DNA of 46,348 nucleotides from an uncultured Muribaculaceae bacterium. GTDB taxonomy: Bacteria; Bacteroidota; Bacteroidia; Bacteroidales; Muribaculaceae. The first letter of the stretch is position 1, and every line of letters begins with the position of its first letter. The stretch lies in the NCBI GenBank assembly GCA_910578095.1, contig CAJTOZ010000026.1, positions 1 through 46,348 of the forward strand, read 5' to 3'. The notes under the pieces are model-generated. The model saw nothing but the letters and a program-made list of their open reading frames with translations. It was not told the DNA's origin and did not search any database. Shown here piece by piece: positions 40,004 through 46,348 of this stretch. A program made the position numbers and the translations under genes.

Positions 40004-40594
40004 ATGCTATCAATGAAGACGTTGACCGACGATATGCTGGTCGCATCTTACGCACAGGGCAACAACGAAGCTTTTGACGAACTGCTTGCGCGTCATCAGA
40101 CGCGCATCTACAATTATATATTGATGATGGTGAAGGATGAGGACGTGGCCAACGATGTGTTTCAGGACACCTTTGCCAAGGTGATCACCACTGTCAAGCA
40201 GGGACGCTATACCGAGAGCGGCCGTTTCGCGGCATGGCTCACGCGAATAGCGCGCAACCTCATCATCGACATGTTCCGTCAGGAAAAGACGCAACCCCAT
40301 GTGTCGGCCGACAGTGCCGAATACGATGTGCTGAACCGCCGCGAGTTCAGCGACGGCACCGTGGAGGACGAGATGGTGGACCTGCAGATACGCGACGATG
40401 TGCGCGCGCTGCTGCGCCGCCTCCCCGATACACAGCGCCGTGTGCTGGTGATGCGCTACTACAGGAATCTGAGTTTTAAAGAAATCGCTGCCACCACGGG
40501 TGTCAGCATCAACACAGCTCTCGGGCGTGTGCGCTACGCTATCCTCAACATGCGGCGCATGGCTGCCGAGTGCAATATCGAACTGACGCGGTGA
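40004..40594 (+). CDS. ECF-type RNA polymerase sigma factor
   Basis: 196 aa (or from ATG 40013). Region 2: NNEAFDELLARHQTRIYNYI, DVANDVFQDTFAKVI and FAAWLTRIARNLIIDMFRQE. Linker about 95-130. Region 4: LRRLPDTQRRVLVMRYYRNLSFKEIAATTGVSINTALGRVRYAILNMRR. No anti-sigma factor lies beside it, so it is not the usual FecI/FecR pair; in Bacteroidetes such stand-alone sigma factors of the SigW-like group are often constitutive. The next gene begins 22 nt after its stop. Confidence 0.93.
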   Translation: MLSMKTLTDDMLVASYAQGNNEAFDELLARHQTRIYNYILMMVKDEDVANDVFQDTFAKVITTVKQGRYTESGRFAAWLTRIARNLIIDMFRQEKTQPHVSADSAEYDVLNRREFSDGTVEDEMVDLQIRDDVRALLRRLPDTQRRVLVMRYYRNLSFKEIAATTGVSINTALGRVRYAILNMRRMAAECNIELTR

Positions 40595-40616
40595 CAGCAA
40601 CGCCGCACACACGGTG

Positions 40617-42008
40617 ATGGATCAAATCGCACAATTCATAATCAAGGCCGCCGACACTCTCGGCGGCTATCCGCTTTTTTTTCTGCTGATAGGCGGCGGC
40701 CTGTATCTGTTTATCTCCTCGGGCATGGTGTCGCTGCGCAGGTTGCCGGCGGCGGTGCGTGAGCTGCGCCGCAAGGGCGACGGCGGCCGCGGGCAGATAT
40801 CGTCGGTGCAGGCTCTGGCATCCACCATAGGCGCCACGGTGGGGCTGGGCAGTATAGCCGGTGTGGCCATAGCGCTGGTGATAGGTGGCCCGGGTGCCAT
40901 TTTCTGGATGTGGGTGAGCGCTGTCGTGGGCATGTGTACGAAATACCACGAGGGTGTGCTCACCACTATGTTCAAGGGCACCGACGACCAGGGTGTGCCG
41001 CAGGGCGGCACCATGCACATAATAGAGCGCGGCCTGGGGCCGAAGTGGAAGCCTCTGGCGCGTTTCTTCGCCGTGGCGGGCCTGTTCGGCACCTTGTGCA
41101 TCATGAACGCCAACCAGCTCACGGAAGCTTTCATCAGCACCTTCTCCACGCCGCAGAGCATAGAAAGCAGCAGTCTGCTGGGCTCTGTGGGCGGAGCGCT
41201 CGGCATAGCCAATCTGCAGGCCTATAAGCTGCTGTTCGGCTGCGCTGTGTGCGCAGTGGTGTCGCTGGTGATCTACGGCGGTATCCGCCGCATCGCCTCG
41301 GTGGCGTCCATTCTGGTGCCGTTCATGGTGGGTCTCTACTTTCTTATGGTGCTTTACATCATCATCACCAATATCGAGGGTGTGCCCGGCGTGCTGGCCC
41401 GCATATTCACCGAAGCTTTCAGCCTCAAGGCCGGATTCGGCGCTTTCATAGGCATTGCCATCGTGGGAGCGCGCCGTGCGGCGCTGGTCAACGATGCCGG
41501 CATAGGCACCGCCACGCTCATGCATGGCGCCTCGCGCAACGAGACGCCGGTGCGCGAGGGGTTGATAGCCATGCTCGGGCCCAGCATAGACAGCGGCCTT
41601 GTGTGCACGCTCACGGCTCTCGCCATCCTGCTGTGCGGCGATGTGGACGCGGCCGATGGTGTCAAGGGCCTCCAGGTGGCGGTGGACGCTTTCAGCCGTG
41701 CCATTCCCGGCGGGGAGTATATGCTGATGCTTGTGGTGGCGTGCTTCGCGCTGTCGTCGATGTTCAGCTACTCCTTCTACGGCACCACGTGTGCGAGCTA
41801 TCTTTTCGGCTCGCGCCGCGGCGGCTGGTACCGCATCGTGTTTGTGCTGTCCATGATAGTGTTTGCGATGATTCCGCTTGAGGCGGCGGTGGGTGTGTGC
41901 GATCTCTTCTATGCGCTCATGGCCTTTGCCACCATGACCACCGTATTGGCCCTGAGCGGCCATGTGCGCCGTGCTACGCGCGAGTATTTCTCGAAATCAA
42001 AATCATAG
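40617..42008 (+). CDS. Sodium:alanine symporter (AGCS family)
   Basis: 463 aa; ATG 40617 chosen, the GTG just before it is less likely. LeuT-fold symporter for alanine or glycine with Na+. Seen: GYPLFFLLIGGGLYLFISSG, the family signature VQALASTIGATVGLGSIAGVA, MWVSAVVGMCTKYHEGVL, PQGGTMHIIERGLG, and GIAIVGARRAALVNDAGIGTA in the second half. About eleven helices. It could share a transcript with the sigma gene upstream and lgt downstream (5-nt gap). Confidence 0.95.
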   Translation: MDQIAQFIIKAADTLGGYPLFFLLIGGGLYLFISSGMVSLRRLPAAVRELRRKGDGGRGQISSVQALASTIGATVGLGSIAGVAIALVIGGPGAIFWMWVSAVVGMCTKYHEGVLTTMFKGTDDQGVPQGGTMHIIERGLGPKWKPLARFFAVAGLFGTLCIMNANQLTEAFISTFSTPQSIESSSLLGSVGGALGIANLQAYKLLFGCAVCAVVSLVIYGGIRRIASVASILVPFMVGLYFLMVLYIIITNIEGVPGVLARIFTEAFSLKAGFGAFIGIAIVGARRAALVNDAGIGTATLMHGASRNETPVREGLIAMLGPSIDSGLVCTLTALAILLCGDVDAADGVKGLQVAVDAFSRAIPGGEYMLMLVVACFALSSMFSYSFYGTTCASYLFGSRRGGWYRIVFVLSMIVFAMIPLEAAVGVCDLFYALMAFATMTTVLALSGHVRRATREYFSKSKS

Positions 42009-42013
42009 CCAAA

Positions 42014-42862
42014 ATGCTCAATTATATTGTATGGGATGTCAGTCCCGAGATTATAACCTGGCCGGTGACTGTGCGCTGGTACGGGCTTATGTTCGCCATC
42101 GGCTTCTGGATAGGCTTCAATGTGGTGGCCCGTATGTATCGCCGCGAGGGAGCGCCCGAGAAGTGGATGGGCTCGCTGCTCATCTATGTGGCCGTTGCCA
42201 CCGTCGTGGGTGCCCGTCTGGGCCATGTGTTCTTCTACCAGTGGGATTATTACTCGCAGCATCCGCTCAAGATTCTGGCCACATGGGAAGGCGGCCTCGC
42301 CAGCCATGGCGGCGCCATCGGCATCATCATAGCTGTGCTGCTCTACAGCCGTTTTGTGACGCGCCGCAGCCCGCTGTGGACATTCGACCGCCTCACTGTG
42401 GCGATAGCTCTCGTCGGGGGGCTGATACGCATCGGCAATCTCATGAACAGCGAGATATTCGGCCATGCCACCACGCTTCCGTGGGGCTTCATGTTTCCGC
42501 GCTCGGCCGAGTGGCATTTCCTGTACGAGGGTGTGGCGTGCCATCCCACGCAGCTGTATGAGGCATTCACGTATTTCGCGCTGTTCGGGCTGATGATGTG
42601 GATGTACTGGCGCCGCAACGCCGGCGAGCGTCCCGGCCTGCTGTTCGGCACCTTCCTCACGGGAGTGTTCGGCAGCCGCTTCCTTGTGGAGTTCATCAAG
42701 AACCCGCAGGTGGCGTTCGAGGCCGATATGGCTCTGAACATGGGGCAGCTGCTCAGCATTCCGTTTGTGGTGCTGGGAGTGGTGCTGATAGTGCGTGCGT
42801 TGCGTCGTCCGCGTCTGCATCTCGCCTATCCCGACCGCTGGGCCGACGAGAAGAAAAAATGA
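42014..42862 (+). CDS. lgt: Prolipoprotein diacylglyceryl transferase
   Basis: 282 aa, seven membrane helices. Transfers diacylglyceryl from phosphatidylglycerol to the lipobox Cys, the first step for the lipoproteins seen here (for example the clostripain and the 10330 product). Seen: RWYGLMFAIGFWIGF, ARLGHVFFYQWDYYSQHP, WEGGLASHGGAIG, the Lgt signature RIGNLMNSEIFG and CHPTQLYEAF. ATG 42014 directly follows the AGCS stop; a longer upstream frame is not used. Confidence 0.96.
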   Translation: MLNYIVWDVSPEIITWPVTVRWYGLMFAIGFWIGFNVVARMYRREGAPEKWMGSLLIYVAVATVVGARLGHVFFYQWDYYSQHPLKILATWEGGLASHGGAIGIIIAVLLYSRFVTRRSPLWTFDRLTVAIALVGGLIRIGNLMNSEIFGHATTLPWGFMFPRSAEWHFLYEGVACHPTQLYEAFTYFALFGLMMWMYWRRNAGERPGLLFGTFLTGVFGSRFLVEFIKNPQVAFEADMALNMGQLLSIPFVVLGVVLIVRALRRPRLHLAYPDRWADEKKK

Positions 42863-42893
42863 GGCCGTTATAGGTTTTTTGTGTTTTTTGACG

Positions 42894-42901
42894 TATATTT
42901 G
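42894..42901 (+). promoter_or_regulatory. -7 box of the DUF805 gene
   Basis: TATATTTG with a T-rich stretch upstream; the leader to ATG 42952 is about 45 nt. Confidence 0.55.
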
Positions 42902-42951
42902 CAGCATAAACCTATAATCCTAATAAAAACTTATCAAAACATTACCCTGCA

Positions 42952-43305
42952 ATGGCAAACGAAAACATCCAGATGGGTCCTGAGACGATGAACTTCGTCG
43001 ACGCCATCAAAACCTGCATCGGCAAGTATGTGGATTTCAACGGCCGCGCTTCCCGCGCCGAGTACTGGTGGTTCATGCTCTTCACTTTTATCATCGGTCT
43101 TATCCCCGTTGTGAACTTCCTCGGCATCCTGCTCCTTGTGCCCTCCCTGTCGGTGAGCTGGCGCCGTATGCACGATATAGGCAAAGGCGGCGGCTGGTGG
43201 TTCGTCAACTTCATCCCTCTGGCTGGCGTCATATGGTGGATTGTCATGGCTGTGAAGCCCGGAGAACCTACCGCTAATCGCTTCGGCGATGCACCCGTAA
43301 AATAA
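42952..43305 (+). CDS. DUF805 membrane protein
   Basis: 117 aa. Family hallmarks FNGRASRAEYWWFMLFTFI, a long membrane stretch (FIIGLIPVVNFLGILLLVPSLSVSWRRMHD), then GKGGGWWFVNFIPLAGVIWWIVMAVKPGEPTANRFG. Two or three membrane helices. The family is widespread with no settled function; some members associate with envelope stress or phage-like loci. Single gene. Confidence 0.92.
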   Translation: MANENIQMGPETMNFVDAIKTCIGKYVDFNGRASRAEYWWFMLFTFIIGLIPVVNFLGILLLVPSLSVSWRRMHDIGKGGGWWFVNFIPLAGVIWWIVMAVKPGEPTANRFGDAPVK

Positions 43306-43386
43306 AGGGGATAAATTTTTGAAATTTTAATTTGGTAGTGGGGGGCGCGGGCCGGAGAGGTCGGCGCCCTTCGTTTCAGTGGCTGT

Positions 43387-46275
43387 ATGGAAAAAGATGT
43401 GATGCGCGTGCGTGTGGTGTGTGCGGCCGACGATGCCGTGGAGTGTCGTGCGGCCGATGGCACGTGCGTGCGCCTCAGCTACGTCACCGGCCCTGCCGAC
43501 AGCCCTTACGACAGCTCCTACCTGCGGCCGCTGCTGCATCCGGGAATGAAACTCAATCTGGTGGACGCCCGGTGCGATGATGTGCTGCATGCGAGGTTTA
43601 TTGTGGCCGAGCCCGATTATCTGGTCAACGCCACGGCTGTGGCAGGCTGCATGGCCGAGTATGGCGACGGGGCGCTGGTGTGGCTGATGCGCAAGCTCGG
43701 TGCGGCGCCCAACAGCGAGGCTCTGCAGATGGGTAATTTTGCGGGCCGGCTGCTCGACGAGGCGTTGCACGGCGAGAGCCGCACCAAGCCTTATGCTGAG
43801 AGCGCACGCGATTTTTTCCGTGGAGCCGCCACCTCCATCATGGCTTTGGGCCGCGGGTTCGACAGCCGCGCTTTCCATGCCGAGGCGATGCGCCAGCGCT
43901 CCAATCTCGTGCGGGCTGTGGAGAGTGTGCTCCCGCGCGTGTCGCCGGGTTTCCGGGCGGCCGATGCCATAGTGGAGCCCACGTTCTTCTGCGAGGTGCT
44001 GGGGCTGCAGGGCCGCATGGACTGTCTGCTGCCCGACGGCAGTGTGGTGGTGGAGCAGAAATCCGGCAAGGCCGCCATGGGCAGCCGCGGGGTGGAGACA
44101 CCGTTGCTGCGGCGCGAACACTACGCGCAGCTGTTGCTTTACCGCGCCGCGCTGCGCTACGGCCATCCCGGCGCCGAGGCAGAGGCCTATCTGCTGTATT
44201 CCAAGTATTATCACTCCGTGGTGGATGCGGGAGCTTCGGAGCCGCTTCTGCAGCACGCCATGGCGTTGCGCAACCGTCTGGCTCTCGCCGAGATCGACTA
44301 CGGGCGCAATGGCTTCGGGGTGCTCGAGAACCTCACTCCCGAGAGCCTCAACACGCGTGGCAGCACGGGGGCACTATGGACGCGCTACCAGCGTCCGCAG
44401 CTGGCTGCCCGGCTCGACCCGCTGCATAAGGCCGATGCTGCCGCACGGGCCTATTTCATGCGTATGATGCGTTTTGTGGCGCGGGAGCATGTGCTGGCCA
44501 AGCTCGGCAACGGCTCCGGCGACGGCACCGGTTTCGCGTCGGCGTGGCTGTGCACGGCTGCCGAGAAGCGCGAGGCCGGAAGTCTGCTCGACAGGTTGCG
44601 CCTGCTCTCGCCTGCCGATGGCCATAGCGGCACCGTAAGCGACATTGTCCTGTCTGTGCCCGACGACGGTGGCGGCGATGCCGCCAATTTCCGCGTGGCC
44701 GACATTGTGTTGCTGTACAGCTACGGCGACGATGCCGAACCCGACCTGCGGGCGGCGCTGCCGCTGCGCTGCACGGTGCGTGCCATGGAGGAAGGGCGCA
44801 TCCACCTGCAGCTGCGCACACCTCAGAGCGATGCCCGTGTGCTGCTGCGCGATGCCGGGCGTCGCTGGGCCGTGGAGCACGACTTCATCGAAGCCGGGGC
44901 CGACGCCCAGTACCGTGGCCTGCATGCTCTGCTGTGCGCTCCGCGCCGGCGGCTCGATGTGCTGCTGGGGCGGCGAGTGCCCGAGGCCGACGCTTCACGC
45001 ACGCTCCGTGGCAGCTACGGCGATTTCGACGACACGGTGCGGCGTGCCATGCAGGCGCGGGATTTATTCCTGGTGGTGGGTCCCCCCGGCACGGGCAAGA
45101 CCTCCCACGGCCTTGTGGGCATACTGGGCGAGGAGCTTCTCGACCCTTGTACTTCGGTGCTGCTGACGGCCTACACCAACCGCGCCGTCGACGAGATATG
45201 CGCGCGGCTCGAGGCTTGCGGCACGGATTATGTGCGTCTGGGCTCGGCCTCGGCGTGTGCGCCCTTCTGCCGGCGCCGCACAGTCGATGCTCTCGTGGAG
45301 GCGGCGCCCTCGCTTGCCGAGGTGCGCGAGCACTTGCTCTCGGTGCGCGTGGTTGTGGCCACCACGGCGGCTCTCAACACCCGCATCGAGCTGTTGTCGC
45401 TGCGGCGTTTCTCGCTCGCCATCGTCGACGAGGCTTCGCAGATATTGGAGCCGCAGCTGGCGGGAGTGTTTGCGGCCATGTGCGGCGACGTTCCGGCGGT
45501 GGAGCGCTTCGTGCTGATAGGCGACCACAGGCAGCTGCCGGCGGTGGTGCGCCAGGATGCGTCGGAGAGCCGTATCGACGACGCCCGCCTGCGCGGGTTG
45601 GGCTTCAGCGACTGCCGTATGTCGCTTTTTGAGCGCATGCTGCGGCGCTACCACGGCGATGCTTCCGTGGTGGGCGAGCTGACGCGCCAGGGGCGCATGC
45701 ATGCCGAGATAGCCGATTTTCCGTCGCGGATGTTCTACGGCGGGCGTCTGCTGCCGGTGCCGCTGCCCCACCAGCTTGCGCCCTCGTGCGCGCGGCGGGT
45801 GAGCTTTGTGGCCGTGGAGCCTGCGGCCGGCGATGTGTCCGACAAGGTCAACAGTGCCGAGGCGGCCGTGATAGCCGGCGTTGTGGCGCGTGTGGTGGAT
45901 GAGGCCGGAGAGAGTTTCGACCCCGACATGACTGTGGGTGTGATTGTGCCGTACCGCGCCCAGATAGCCACGGTGCGGGCTGCCCTGGTGGCGCGCGGCA
46001 TCACGGCGCCTGTGGCTGTCGACACTGTGGAGCGCTACCAGGGCAGCCAGCGCGAGCACATAGTGTATGGCTTCACGGTGCGGCATCCCGCGCAGCTGGC
46101 CTTTCTGGCCGACAGCACCATACGCGATACCGACGGGGCTGTGGTGGACCGCCGCCTCAACGTGGCTCTCACGCGTGCGCGCGAATACCTTACTATGGTG
46201 GGCAATCCCGCCGTGCTGCGCCACAACGCCCTTTTTGCCGCGCTCATCGACCACTGCGGCGGCAGCTATAGCTGA
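43387..46275 (+). CDS. Dna2-like nuclease-helicase (PD-(D/E)xK plus SF1B)
   Basis: 962 aa. N-terminal beta region about 1-75; nuclease domain about 80-330 with MGNFAGRLLDEAL, the metal-binding D212 in GRMDCL and E223-x-K225 in VVEQKSGK. Middle domain about 330-540. SF1B helicase from about 545: Walker A GPPGTGKT (565-572), LLTAYTNRAVDEIC (motif Ia), Walker B-like IVDEASQ (II), GDHRQLPAVV (III), TRQGRMH (IV), VDTVERYQGSQRE (V) and NVALTRAREY (VI). This layout matches Dna2-type 5'-flap nuclease-helicases. The four-Cys iron-sulfur clasp of eukaryotic Dna2 and AddB is not visible: no C-x2-C after the nuclease motifs. Role in replication or repair is inferred. Confidence 0.9.
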   Translation: MEKDVMRVRVVCAADDAVECRAADGTCVRLSYVTGPADSPYDSSYLRPLLHPGMKLNLVDARCDDVLHARFIVAEPDYLVNATAVAGCMAEYGDGALVWLMRKLGAAPNSEALQMGNFAGRLLDEALHGESRTKPYAESARDFFRGAATSIMALGRGFDSRAFHAEAMRQRSNLVRAVESVLPRVSPGFRAADAIVEPTFFCEVLGLQGRMDCLLPDGSVVVEQKSGKAAMGSRGVETPLLRREHYAQLLLYRAALRYGHPGAEAEAYLLYSKYYHSVVDAGASEPLLQHAMALRNRLALAEIDYGRNGFGVLENLTPESLNTRGSTGALWTRYQRPQLAARLDPLHKADAAARAYFMRMMRFVAREHVLAKLGNGSGDGTGFASAWLCTAAEKREAGSLLDRLRLLSPADGHSGTVSDIVLSVPDDGGGDAANFRVADIVLLYSYGDDAEPDLRAALPLRCTVRAMEEGRIHLQLRTPQSDARVLLRDAGRRWAVEHDFIEAGADAQYRGLHALLCAPRRRLDVLLGRRVPEADASRTLRGSYGDFDDTVRRAMQARDLFLVVGPPGTGKTSHGLVGILGEELLDPCTSVLLTAYTNRAVDEICARLEACGTDYVRLGSASACAPFCRRRTVDALVEAAPSLAEVREHLLSVRVVVATTAALNTRIELLSLRRFSLAIVDEASQILEPQLAGVFAAMCGDVPAVERFVLIGDHRQLPAVVRQDASESRIDDARLRGLGFSDCRMSLFERMLRRYHGDASVVGELTRQGRMHAEIADFPSRMFYGGRLLPVPLPHQLAPSCARRVSFVAVEPAAGDVSDKVNSAEAAVIAGVVARVVDEAGESFDPDMTVGVIVPYRAQIATVRAALVARGITAPVAVDTVERYQGSQREHIVYGFTVRHPAQLAFLADSTIRDTDGAVVDRRLNVALTRAREYLTMVGNPAVLRHNALFAALIDHCGGSYS

Positions 46276-46348
46276 AGCGCAAAAAAAATATGCTTATCCG
46301 CAAAAGTACCCAAGGTTTTATTCTCAATGTAGGGACGTGCCTTTGGCA
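46276..46348. other. Window-end sequence
   Basis: After an A8 run, a plus-strand frame opens at ATG 46290 (MLIRKSTQGFILNVGTCLW) and continues past the edge. Too short to call a gene; no promoter is visible in these 73 bases. Confidence 0.2.

Noticed and set aside
46290..46348. Start of a new gene at the right edge
   Set aside because: Only 19 codons are visible, with no promoter or recognisable domain.

Overview
The window looks like a chromosomal segment from a GC-rich member of the Bacteroidales, probably Muribaculaceae-like; the family is inferred, not proven. Evidence for the order: many genes are preceded by the Bacteroidetes -7 element TAnnTTTG, several with a TTG/TTTG box 19-20 nt upstream; Shine-Dalgarno sequences are largely missing; and the gene families are typical (fused SecDF, PCMD-like and DUF1573 proteins, clostripain lipoprotein, rpsF-rpsR-rplI with no ssb between, GH95/GH43 enzymes). 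Nearly everything is housekeeping or gut-commensal metabolism. One stretch (about 1.6-3.6 kb) is visibly AT-richer and looks acquired or decayed.

Layout. 1-1335: end of a KDPG aldolase gene overlapping a kduI that encodes a signal peptide (uronate catabolism). 1613-3669: relic of an S41 peptidase, then a Fic AMP-transferase gene with a frameshift before its C-terminal winged helix, three copies of one tripartite TACCAC operator, and a tRNA-Lys(CTT). 3942-7075: a PCMD-like secreted protein, an RIC/hemerythrin-LuxR fusion regulator and a DUF1573 protein. 7273-13524: secDF, a lipoprotein, pepT, miaA and a DUF2007 protein. 13634-15667: a TonB-dependent receptor. 15749-22017: MFSD1-like MFS transporter, AI-2E family permease, NSS symporter, MscS channel with an inserted segment, and clostripain lipoprotein. 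22169-26922: LRR protein, TIM-barrel protein, ATP-grasp-like protein and a secreted choloylglycine-hydrolase-family enzyme. 26906-30991: GH43 and GH95 glycosidases. 31091-33650: operon of a coiled-coil membrane protein, MgtC and a BadF-type sugar kinase. 33811-33981: 2[4Fe-4S] ferredoxin. 34057-38170: two exported hypotheticals, a Crp/Fnr regulator and the agmatine-to-putrescine pair aguB/aguA with a small acidic ORF. 38291-39394: rplI, rpsR, rpsF. 39561-40594: a possible 56-codon gene and an ECF sigma factor. 40617-46275: AGCS symporter, lgt, DUF805 protein and a Dna2-like nuclease-helicase.

How the parts fit. Eda and KduI belong to the same uronate pathway. AguA and AguB are consecutive steps of putrescine synthesis. 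GH43 and GH95 are adjacent exported debranching glycosidases with no SusC/D pair beside them. The most interesting regulation is (1) the fic locus, where an operator of exact geometry (half-sites at 0, +19 and inverted at +32) occurs three times and one copy covers the fic promoter, and (2) the Crp/Fnr gene, followed by a perfect TGGGACA-TT-TGTCCCA palindrome centred about 42 bp before the predicted start of the next transcript. Several genes (DUF1573, clostripain) have start codons 5 nt after the -7 box and are predicted to be leaderless.
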